This document shows, in pieces, positions 1 to 6,124 of a DNA stretch of 12,865 nucleotides. The notes beneath the pieces are model-generated. The model ran no database searches. It was not told where the DNA came from and was given only the letters and a program-made list of their open reading frames with translations. Numbering within the stretch: position 1 is the stretch's first letter; each line of letters begins with the position of its first letter. The stretch comes from Porphyrobacter sp. (GTDB taxonomy: Bacteria; Pseudomonadota; Alphaproteobacteria; Sphingomonadales; Sphingomonadaceae), in assembly GCA_014359685.1 (NCBI GenBank), contig JACIYY010000022.1, positions 1 to 12,865 of the forward strand, read 5' to 3'. A program made the translations under genes and the position numbers.

Positions 1-416
1 AGATCGGCGAGGCGTTGGCACAGCTTGTTGATGAAACACATGCGCGCAGAGGGCATGAAGAAGCGGGCGATCGCCTGTCCGGTCGCGGGCAGATCGGTGC
101 GCGGATCGACCGGGTGCGGCCCGTCATGGGCGCGGCGGATGGCGAAGGCTTCGGGCATCTGCCCGACCAGCTCGTGATCGAGCGGAAAGCGGGCGAGGTC
201 GGCCTCGATGAACAGCCGCAGCCCGGCCTTGCCGGCCCGCTCCGCCAGGCTGGCAAGCGCCGCCTCCTCGGCGCGGTCGGGCCACAGCGGCGCCGGGCAG
301 ATCAGCGCCTCGATCCCGCCGCCGCGCAGGCTTTCCAACACCGGGGCATCCGGCAGGCCATCGGACAGCGTGCCCGCATCGAGCGCGCAGAACAGGGCGG
401 CGGGAGGGGAGGGCAC
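1..416 (-). CDS. N-terminal part of a possible GH13/GlgE-like (maltotransferase-type) protein, cut by the window edge
   Basis: This minus-strand frame is open from the left edge to a GTG start at 416-414 and covers 138 codons. I chose GTG because no in-frame ATG lies upstream and a GGAG ribosome binding site sits 9 bases before it. The start reads VPSPPAALFC. Further on are a Leu/Ala-rich helix (LASLAERAGKAG), a strand GLRLFIEADLARFPLDHELV and a VDPR motif. This order recalls the 'GLRV..D...DRVAADHPLV..HP.WF...DPR' stretch of the (beta/alpha)8 barrel of GlgE/alpha-amylase relatives, so a role in alpha-glucan or trehalose-linked metabolism is possible. The catalytic residues would lie outside the window, so the family call is tentative; that the frame is coding is more certain. 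It is divergent from trxB and has a stress-type promoter candidate upstream. Confidence 0.5.
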   Translation of the reverse strand, partial: MPSPPAALFCALDAGTLSDGLPDAPVLESLRGGGIEALICPAPLWPDRAEEAALASLAERAGKAGLRLFIEADLARFPLDHELVGQMPEAFAIRRAHDGPHPVDPRTDLPATGQAIARFFMPSARMCFINKLCQRLAD

Positions 417-469
417 GTCTCGGGTCTCCGCGTGTGGGGATCGAAGGGATAGCAGATGGATGCCTTTCC

Positions 470-495
470 AACACCCGGCCCGGCGGCAACGTTCC
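470..495 (-). promoter_or_regulatory. Candidate EcfG-type (general stress sigma factor) promoter of the minus-strand gene at 416
   Basis: Read on the minus strand, GGAAC (495-491) is followed after 18 bases by GTT (472-470). From memory, alphaproteobacterial EcfG/RpoE2 promoters have GGAAC and a GTT or TT core about 17-19 bases apart. Transcription would start near 462, leaving a leader of roughly 45 bases before the GTG at 416. The motif is short, so chance cannot be excluded, but it lies at the right place and orientation. Confidence 0.4.
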
Positions 496-588
496 GGCCG
501 CGCTTGCCGATCCGCTCTTGATCGCGCGCGCCGCGCCCGCCACCTGCACCCGACAACCGGACGCTCAAGGGCAGGGACACACCGAAAC

Positions 589-1566
589 ATGACCACGCAC
601 ACCACCCGCATGCTGATCATCGGGTCCGGCCCGGCGGGGCTGACCGCGGCGATCTACGGCGCGCGCGCGGGGCTGGCGCCGATCGTGGTGCAGGGCCTCC
701 AGCCCGGCGGGCAGCTGACCATCACCACCGATGTCGAGAACTATCCGGGCTTTCGCGACGTGATCCAGGGGCCGTGGCTGATGGCCGAGATGCAGGCCCA
801 GGCCGAGCATGTCGGCACGCGCATGATGTGGGACACGATCACCGAGGTCGAGATCGACAACGGCCCGCCGTTCCGCGCCATCGGCGACAGCGGCGACGAT
901 TATGTGGCCGAGGTGCTGGTGATCGCCACCGGCGCGCAGGCCAAATGGCTGGGCGTGCCGGGCGAGCAGGCGCTGGCCGGCAAGGGGGTGTCCGCCTGCG
1001 CGACCTGCGACGGGTTCTTCTATCGCGGCAAGAAGGTGGCGGTGATCGGCGGCGGCAACACCGCGGTGGAGGAGGCGCTGTACCTCACCAACCATTCGGA
1101 CGATGTGACGCTGATCCACCGCCGGGGCGAGCTGCGGGCCGAGAAGATCCTGCAGGATAGGCTGTTCGCCCATCCGAAGATCAGCGTGGTGTGGAACCGG
1201 CGGGTCGAGGAATTCCTCGGCGATCCGCAGGCCGGCGGGCTGACCGGCCTGCGCCTCGCCGACACGCAGACCGGGGCGATGAGCACCTTTGCCTGCGAGG
1301 GCGCCTTCGTCGCCATCGGCCATGCCCCGTCGACCGAGCTGTTCATCGATAAGCTGGACATGGACGAGAGCGGCTATCTGGTGGTCGAGCCGGGCACGCC
1401 CAAGACCAGCCACCCCGGCGTGTTCGCCTGCGGCGACGTGATGGACCACACCTATCGCCAGGCGGTGACCGCCGCCGGCACCGGCTGCATGGCCGCGCTC
1501 GACGCCGAGCGGTTTCTGGCAACGCGGGAGCATGCGCGGAACGCGGCGGCGCAGGCGGCGGAGTAG
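589..1566 (+). CDS. trxB: Thioredoxin-disulfide reductase
   Basis: This is the FAD- and NADPH-dependent flavoenzyme that reduces thioredoxin in the cytoplasm, 325 residues, the usual length for bacterial TrxB. The N-terminal FAD dinucleotide motif GSGPAG is at residues 12-17. The redox-active CATC pair (C137, C140) is followed by D141. The NADPH-binding motif GGGNTA is at 154-159, with the HRR that contacts the NADPH 2'-phosphate at 177-179. The second FAD motif GVFACGD is at 297-303. The start ATG at 589 directly precedes the first FAD strand and has a GGGCAGGGA purine stretch upstream. The frame is open back to 208, but that extension is low-complexity and overlaps the divergent gene, so it is not coding. 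No thioredoxin gene is adjacent. Confidence 0.97.
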   Translation: MTTHTTRMLIIGSGPAGLTAAIYGARAGLAPIVVQGLQPGGQLTITTDVENYPGFRDVIQGPWLMAEMQAQAEHVGTRMMWDTITEVEIDNGPPFRAIGDSGDDYVAEVLVIATGAQAKWLGVPGEQALAGKGVSACATCDGFFYRGKKVAVIGGGNTAVEEALYLTNHSDDVTLIHRRGELRAEKILQDRLFAHPKISVVWNRRVEEFLGDPQAGGLTGLRLADTQTGAMSTFACEGAFVAIGHAPSTELFIDKLDMDESGYLVVEPGTPKTSHPGVFACGDVMDHTYRQAVTAAGTGCMAALDAERFLATREHARNAAAQAAE

Positions 1567-2061
1567 GGGTGGGTGCGATGCCATCGCTGAGAGCTGGCCG
1601 ACAGTCGTGGACCGGGACCCGAGGCACTGTCAGCGCAATCTTCGGTAGTGTCTCAGTTGAATTCAGCGCCTTGTAGCGGACAGAGCCGCAAGCTTCCGCC
1701 GGTGTGGAAAACGCTGTGCGAGATCCCCACTTTCCTACCGCGTCAGTGGCATGTTGCCACTGGCGTTGCGGGTTCTCGGCGCTTGCAATTGGATAAAACG
1801 CTTGGGTTCTTGGGCCTTTTTCGCCGTCTGTGGATTGTTTTGGAGTATGACAGGCTTGCCCGGTGAGGCTTGGGACTGGCGGAAATCTGCGGTTTTCGCG
1901 CTGCGGGACGGTCTGCCGTGTCCAACAAAAGGACTTGCGGCAAGGCTAGGTTGTGGGCAATGGTCATTACCACCATGTAAGTTGTTGAGCGACTGCACAC
2001 AGCGAGCCAGGAGTCAACCCCCCCGGTTCATGTACGGTATGTTAACGGAAGCGGAGTAACC
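1567..2061. other. Gene-poor, lower-GC stretch of about 500 bases
   Basis: After trxB the base composition changes near 1640: 1801-1860 has 31 G+C of 60, against 40 of 60 at 3721-3780 in btuB. Several frames of 70-100 codons are open on both strands, but none has a ribosome binding site plus a recognisable motif, and they overlap one another. I see no transposase fragment, tRNA or matching terminal inverted repeats. The only clear structure is the hairpin at 1741-1765. It may be debris of a transferred segment or the remains of decayed genes. Confidence 0.55.
1741..1765. repeat. Perfect short hairpin palindrome
   Basis: CAGTGGCA (1744-1751), loop TGT, then TGCCACTG (1755-1762) form a perfect 8-base-pair stem. 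It extends outward by a G-T wobble (1743/1763) and two Watson-Crick pairs (1742/1764 and 1741/1765) to 11 pairs. No run of T follows on either strand, so it is not a standard intrinsic terminator. It could be a REP-like unit or a structured end of a mobile element. I found no second copy in the window. Confidence 0.6.
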
Positions 2062-2265
2062 ATGCGCAAAGGGCCAAGTGGTCAAGAGCGCCCGGCTGAT
2101 GTGATCGGCGGCGCCATCATGATTGGCAGGATCGACCCGCGAGGTTGAGGAAACGCTAAAGCGGCCGGCGCGCCGAGGAGCGCCCGGCGGGAAAGCGAGG
2201 GCAGAAAGTTTAACGAGAGGACGGCGCCAGAAAATTGCCACGAGGCGGCAGGCGTAAGATGGAGT
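2062..2265 (+). pseudogene. Broken small gene of the alphaproteobacterial 'KGP..G..RPADVIG ... GGKARAESLT ... RW' family
   Basis: An ATG at 2062 with GGAG 5 bases upstream opens a frame reading MRKGPSGQERPADVIGGAIM and then GRI, but it stops at 2146-2148. The protein continues in the next frame from 2135 (TREVEETLKRPARRG, then GGKARAESLT, RRQKIAT), which stops at 2255-2257. From 2245 the first frame resumes with AAGVRWS. The three pieces join into about 70 residues that match a small basic protein family I remember from alphaproteobacteria, ending GGKARA..LT...R..IA..AA..RW. Loss of two bases near 2134 and one near 2244 explains both breaks and restores the frame overall. The function of the family is not known to me. 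Sequencing error is the main alternative to real decay. Confidence 0.65.
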
Positions 2266-2272
2266 GACGAAG

Positions 2273-2581
2273 ATGAAAACCGTGAAGGTGCTTTATAAAT
2301 TCGTGGATGGGGCGCACTTTTTTGTGTCCAACGACGAAGCGTCTGTTGGTCTTTGTGTAGCCCATGAAAGTCTAGAGAAAGCGTTCGATGCAGTTGAGAT
2401 TCAGCTAACGAAGCTTTTCCGGAAGAACCATGGTATCGAAGCGGAATTCTCTCCATCGATGAGTTCGATGGCGTTTGCCGCTTGGGTAAAGAATCAGCAG
2501 GCCGAGAACGCCAGCATGCCTTCGCCGGGTGTTGCTGGGCAGGTGCCGTGGATGAAAAACGAACCAGCGATCGCTGCGTAG
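2273..2581 (+). CDS. Small protein, possibly HicB/DUF1902-like
   Basis: This 102-residue protein starts at the ATG at 2273, which has GGAG 8 bases upstream; a GTG at 2264 in the same frame is less well placed. The N-terminal half alternates short strands and a helix: KTVKVLYKFVDG, HFFVSN, GLCVAHESLEKAFDAVEIQL, then NHGIEAEFSP. The 'strand, acidic turn, GL.V....LE.A...V' order resembles the HicB/DUF1902 fold of solitary antitoxin-like proteins, but the match is by pattern only. The C-terminal third (from about residue 70) is Ala/Pro/Met-rich and probably disordered. Its AT-richer codons differ from those of trxB and btuB. It lies directly after the broken gene at 2062 and 6 bases before the next frame, so the two small genes are likely co-transcribed. 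Confidence 0.65.
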   Translation: MKTVKVLYKFVDGAHFFVSNDEASVGLCVAHESLEKAFDAVEIQLTKLFRKNHGIEAEFSPSMSSMAFAAWVKNQQAENASMPSPGVAGQVPWMKNEPAIAA

Positions 2582-2587
2582 CTTCGC

Positions 2588-2839
2588 ATGAGGAACTGTG
2601 CTGAGGAAGCCCTCGTCGTCGCCAAAATCGTGTCTCTGGGCGCCGTTCGCGACAGCGCTTTAGACGATGAATTTTCTTTATGGTTTGAGGTAGATTTCCG
2701 AGGAAAAGGGTACTCTTTTCAAATACCTGCGCCGCTTTGTGATGGCGGTTATACCAGCGACCAACTAGAAGCAATTGAGGTCGAGCTGCAAAAGCTCGGC
2801 CTCGACCTATTGCCCTTAGATCACAATCTCGTGCAATAG
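2588..2839 (+). CDS. Hypothetical small protein, unrecognised
   Basis: The frame encodes 83 residues from ATG 2588 to TAG 2839. I do not recognise a family. It is acidic and globular-looking: VVAKIVSLGAVRD, then a strand-rich centre (FSLWFEVDFRGKGYSFQIP), then a helix (TSDQLEAIEVELQKLG) and an LPLD tail. There is no signal peptide or membrane segment. Only 6 bases separate it from the preceding stop and no good ribosome binding site precedes the ATG, so translation may depend on coupling to the upstream gene. G+C is low here (28 of 60 at 2641-2700), in line with transfer from another source. A toxin-antitoxin or paired-gene role with the previous gene is possible, but no HicA-like motif is visible. 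Confidence 0.55.
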   Translation: MRNCAEEALVVAKIVSLGAVRDSALDDEFSLWFEVDFRGKGYSFQIPAPLCDGGYTSDQLEAIEVELQKLGLDLLPLDHNLVQ

Positions 2840-2967
2840 AGCCCGGACGTTTATCGCGCTGCCTCCCGCGAAGCCGGCCCCTACACGAAGCGAGGCAAAT
2901 TCACACTGACCCACTGCCCAATTTCTCGCCGGTTGACTTCGCCGGGCGGCTGCGGCAAATCCGCGCG

Positions 2968-3136
2968 CAGACGGTGCCGACCGCGCTTTGGCGTGGGCGG
3001 CTAAGAGGGAAGCCGGTGCAAATCCGGCGCTGTGCCCGCAACTGTGAGCCGGGAGCCGGCGGCCATCCATGTCACTGGGGCATCTGCCCCGGGAAGACGG
3101 CCAGCGGCATCGATCGGTAGTCAGGAAACCTGCCGT
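2968..3136 (+). ncRNA. Cobalamin (adenosylcobalamin-type) riboswitch
   Basis: The conserved core is readable in order: GGGAAGCCGGTGCAAATCC near 3008-3025, GCCCGCAACTGT near 3034-3045, a CACTGGGGC...CCCCGGGAAG arm near 3072-3094, and the B12 box AGTCAGGAAACCTGCC at 3119-3134. These match the cobalamin riboswitch aptamer. The 5' border is approximate. It precedes the btuBFCD operon, so binding of cobalamin should lower expression of uptake. Long open frames that cross this region are artefacts. Confidence 0.95.
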
Positions 3137-3177
3137 CGCGTCGTTCGCACCCCGGCCGGGACCAGCCTGCGGGTACG

Positions 3178-3198
3178 AAAGGAGCATCTCTCCTTTTT
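3178..3198 (+). terminator. Candidate leader terminator hairpin downstream of the riboswitch
   Basis: AAAGGAG (3178-3184), loop CATCT, and CTCCTTT (3190-3196) form a 7-base-pair stem that runs into TT, giving five T in a row at 3194-3198. It lies 44 bases after the B12 box and 100 bases before the btuB start. It could be the expression platform of the riboswitch, acting at the level of transcription. The stem is short and partly A-U, so it could also be only a leader structure. Confidence 0.4.
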
Positions 3199-3299
3199 CG
3201 AAACGACAGCCTGGCCGCCGTCGCGCCCCGTCGGGGTGGGCCGCCTTCATGTCGTCGATCCGCCCCCGCTCGACGCCGGGTCGCGGGAAGGAATGCCCG

Positions 3300-5258
3300 A
3301 TGCACCGTCCCTCCCTCCCCGGCCGCCTCGTCCCGGCGCTGCCCGCCACTGCCATCGCTACCGCCACCGCCACCGCCCTCGCCCTCGCGGCCCCCGCCCA
3401 CGCCCAGAGCCGCCACGACCTCGACAGCGCGGCGGCGGACCCGGCGGGCGCCATCGTCATTACCGCCAGCCGGTTCGAGCGCCCGGCCGACTCGGTCGCG
3501 CAATCGGTGACGATCATCACCGGCGAGGCGATCCGCCGCCGCCAGAGCGCGGCCGTGATCGACCTGCTGCGCACCGTGCCCGGCGTCACCGTCACCGCCA
3601 ATGGCGGCCCCGGCACCTTCGCGGGCGTCAATATCCGCGGCGCCGAGACCGATCAGAACGTGGTGCTGATCGACGGGATCAAGCTCAACGATCCCTCCGC
3701 CCCCGGCGGCGGCTTCAATTTCGGCGAGCTGCTGGTCGGCAATATCGAGCGGATCGAGGTGGTGCGCGGGTCGCAATCGGTGATCTGGGGCAGCCAGGCG
3801 ATCGGCGGCGTGGTCAACCTGCTGACCGCCGCGCCGACCGAGCAGGCGCGGGTCAATCTGCGCGCCGAGGGGGGCGCGCGCGACACCTATCAGGCGTTCG
3901 GCAATATCTCCGGCCGGGCCGGGCCGGTCGCGGCGAGCGCGGGCGCGGGGTTCTTCCACAGCGACGGCCTGTCCGCCTTCAGCGCGGCGCGCGGCGGGCA
4001 GGAGGCGGACGGATACGAGGCGGTCAGCGCCAATGCCCGCGCGACGATCGACCTTGCGCCCGCCGTGTCGCTGGACCTGCGCGGCTTCTTCACCGATGGC
4101 GAGACCGAGATCGACGGCTTTCCCCCGCCCTCCTACGCCTTCGGCGATACCGGGGAGCGCAGCGAGACGCGCGAATATGTCGGCTATGGCGGCCTCAACG
4201 CCGCCATGCTGGGCGGGCGGCTGCGCAACCGCTTCGGCTTTGCCTATACCCGCACCCGCCGCACCAGCATCGATCCCGAGGGCGCGGTGCAGACCACATT
4301 CGATGCGACGGGCGAGAACGAGCGGTTCGAATATCAGGGCATCCTGACGCTCGATGCGGTGGATGCGACCTTTGGCGCCGAAACCGAACGCGCCAGCTTC
4401 GTCACCGCCAGCTATGGCGGCCCGCCGGCCGTCGCCGATGCCCGGATCACCGGCCTCTATGCGGAGGCCAGCGTGGCGCCGGTCGCCGGGCTGGTGCTGA
4501 CCGGCGGGGCGCGGTACGACGATCACGACACGTTCGGCGATGCGACCACGCTGGCGGCCTCTGCCGTCTACAGCCCCAATGGCGGCACGACGCGGCTGCG
4601 CGCCGCCTATGGCGAGGGGTTCAAGGCGCCTTCGCTGTTCCAGCTCTACAGCGACTACGGCAATCTGCGGCTGGCGCCGGAGCGCTCGGAAAGCTGGGAG
4701 GCGGGCGTGAGCCAGCGGCTGGGTGGCTGGCTGGAGCTGGCGGCGACCTGGTTCCAGCGCGATACCGACAACCAGATCGACTTCGTCTCCTGCTTCGGCA
4801 ACACCGAGCCGCTGTGCGCCGGCCGGCCGTACGGCACCTATGACAATCTGCGCGTGACCCGCGCCAAGGGGGTCGAGCTGACCGCCAGCGCGCGGCCTTT
4901 CGAGGGGCTGAGCGTGATCGGCCAGTACAGCCATATCGACGCCGAGGACCGGGTCACCGGGCTGGAGCTGGCGCGGCGGCCGCAGCGGACCGCCAGCCTG
5001 ATCGCCGATTACACCTTCGCCTTCGGGTTGCAGCTGGGCGGCACGCTGGCCCATGTCGGCGACAGCTTCGACGATGCCGCCAACACCCGCCCGCTGGCGA
5101 GCTACACGCTGGTCGATCTCCGCGCGGCCATTCCGCTGAGCGAGCGGATCGAGCTGTTCGGCCGGGTCGAGAACCTGCTCGACGAGGAGTACGAGACGGT
5201 GTTCGGTTACGGCACCGCGGGCCGCGGCGCGTTCGGCGGGGTCAGGCTGCGGCTGTGA
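3300..5258 (+). CDS. btuB: TonB-dependent outer membrane vitamin B12 receptor BtuB
   Basis: This 652-residue protein is an outer membrane beta-barrel receptor that takes cobalamins into the periplasm with TonB/ExbB/ExbD energy. The ATG at 3300 has GGGAAGGA 7 bases upstream and opens a clear signal peptide: a basic start, a hydrophobic Ala/Leu/Thr core and a cleavage site after AHA (about residue 35). A TonB-box-like segment IVITASR is at 52-58. The plug domain follows, with VIDLLRTVPGVTV, NIRGAE, VLIDGIKLN and ERIEVVRGSQSVIWGSQAIGGVVNLLT. The barrel contains GEGFKAPSLFQLY and RPQRTASL and ends with ENLLDEEYETVFGYG and a C-terminal GGVRLRL. The last residue is Leu rather than the common Phe. 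The cobalamin riboswitch upstream and the ABC transporter genes downstream support B12 as substrate. Its stop overlaps the btuF start. Confidence 0.93.
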   Translation: MHRPSLPGRLVPALPATAIATATATALALAAPAHAQSRHDLDSAAADPAGAIVITASRFERPADSVAQSVTIITGEAIRRRQSAAVIDLLRTVPGVTVTANGGPGTFAGVNIRGAETDQNVVLIDGIKLNDPSAPGGGFNFGELLVGNIERIEVVRGSQSVIWGSQAIGGVVNLLTAAPTEQARVNLRAEGGARDTYQAFGNISGRAGPVAASAGAGFFHSDGLSAFSAARGGQEADGYEAVSANARATIDLAPAVSLDLRGFFTDGETEIDGFPPPSYAFGDTGERSETREYVGYGGLNAAMLGGRLRNRFGFAYTRTRRTSIDPEGAVQTTFDATGENERFEYQGILTLDAVDATFGAETERASFVTASYGGPPAVADARITGLYAEASVAPVAGLVLTGGARYDDHDTFGDATTLAASAVYSPNGGTTRLRAAYGEGFKAPSLFQLYSDYGNLRLAPERSESWEAGVSQRLGGWLELAATWFQRDTDNQIDFVSCFGNTEPLCAGRPYGTYDNLRVTRAKGVELTASARPFEGLSVIGQYSHIDAEDRVTGLELARRPQRTASLIADYTFAFGLQLGGTLAHVGDSFDDAANTRPLASYTLVDLRAAIPLSERIELFGRVENLLDEEYETVFGYGTAGRGAFGGVRLRL

Positions 5259-6124
5259 GCGGGCGCCGCCTGTCCTGCATGCTCGGCGCGGTGCTGCTGG
5301 CGCTGGCGGCGCTGGCGGACTGCGCGCCGGCGGCGCCGGTGGCGGCGGAGGGGCAGGCGCGCGGGCCGGCGCGGCGGATCGTCTCGCTCGATTATTGCGC
5401 CGACCAGTACCTGCTCAAGCTGGTCCCGCGCGAGCGCATCCTTGCGGTGTCGCCCGATGCGGACAGGGACTTCTCCTATATGCGCAAGGCCGCGAGGGGC
5501 CTGCGCCAGGTGGCGCCGCGGGCCGAGGATGTGCTGGTGCTGAAGCCCGATCTGGTCATCCGCTCCTATGGCGGCGGGCCGGATGCGGCGGCGTTCTTCC
5601 GCCGCGCCGGGGTGCCGGTGCTCCAGCTCGGCCCTTCGGCCGATCTCGGCGATGTCCGGGCGGAGGTGGTGCGCGTCGCCGAGCAACTCGCCGTGCCCGA
5701 GAGGGGGCAGAAGCTGGCGGCGCAGATGGACCGCCGCCTCGCCGCCTTGCGTACGGAGGCCGATGCCGCGCGCGGGCCGGAGCGCGAGGCGCTGTACATG
5801 ACGCCCGGCGGGGTCACCACCGGGCCGGGATCGCTGGTCGCAGAGATGCTGGCGGCCGCCGGGCTCAGGAATTTCCAGCGCGAGCCCGGCTGGCACCCGT
5901 TGCCGCTCGAACGGCTCGCCTATGAGCGGCCCGACATCGTCGCCGCCGCCTTCTTCGGTTCGGCGACCGGCACGCCCGATGGGTGGAGCGCGGCGCGCCA
6001 TCCGGTTGCCCGTGCGCAGCTGAGCCCTGAGCGGGTGGTGCGGCTGGACGGCGCATGGACCGCGTGCGGCGGGTGGTTCGTGCTCGACGCGATCGAGGCG
6101 CTGGCGCGCGGGCCGGGGCGATGA
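5255..6124 (+). CDS. btuF: Periplasmic cobalamin-binding protein BtuF-like (class III substrate-binding protein)
   Basis: This 289-residue protein should deliver B12 from BtuB to the inner membrane transporter. The chosen GTG start at 5255 overlaps the btuB stop by four bases (GTGA), as in coupled genes; ATG 5279 is an alternative that keeps a shorter signal peptide. A hydrophobic signal segment covers residues 8-30. The cysteine after LAD does not form a standard lipobox, so a soluble periplasmic form is more likely than a lipoprotein. The PF01497-type fold is shown by RRIVSLDYCADQYLLKLVP (40-58), VLVLKPDLVIRSY, RAGVPVLQL and, near the end, ARAQLSPERVVRLDG. Specificity for cobalamin rather than iron chelates rests on the riboswitch and operon, not on this sequence alone. 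Confidence 0.85.
   Translation: MSGRRLSCMLGAVLLALAALADCAPAAPVAAEGQARGPARRIVSLDYCADQYLLKLVPRERILAVSPDADRDFSYMRKAARGLRQVAPRAEDVLVLKPDLVIRSYGGGPDAAAFFRRAGVPVLQLGPSADLGDVRAEVVRVAEQLAVPERGQKLAAQMDRRLAALRTEADAARGPEREALYMTPGGVTTGPGSLVAEMLAAAGLRNFQREPGWHPLPLERLAYERPDIVAAAFFGSATGTPDGWSAARHPVARAQLSPERVVRLDGAWTACGGWFVLDAIEALARGPGR

Noticed and set aside
208..588. N-terminal extension of trxB
   Set aside because: The frame is open, but the sequence is Ser/Arg/Pro-rich, overlaps the divergent gene, and the first FAD-binding strand begins right after ATG 589.
1575..1587. GCGATGCCATCGC palindrome after trxB as a terminator
   Set aside because: The centre is one base, too tight for an RNA hairpin, and no T run follows.
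1648..2059. Overlapping frames of 70-100 codons after trxB, and a suspected insertion sequence starting near 1640
   Set aside because: No frame has a ribosome binding site or motif, no transposase signature is present, and no inverted copy of the sequence at 1640-1660 is found at a second end.
2082..2774. 230-codon minus-strand frame across the island
   Set aside because: It is antisense to the broken gene and the two small plus-strand genes, and has no motif or ribosome binding site.
2933..2961. Sigma70-type promoter before the riboswitch (TTGACT)
   Set aside because: The -35 match is good, but the expected -10 position reads CAAATC, which is weak; suggestive only.
3069..3299. Upstream extension of btuB
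   Set aside because: It would translate the cobalamin riboswitch. ATG 3300 has a good ribosome binding site and a proper signal peptide.
3032..4843. Long Arg-rich plus-strand frame over btuB
   Set aside because: It is a shadow of btuB in another frame, starts inside the riboswitch and has the repetitive Arg/Gly composition of out-of-frame GC-rich DNA.
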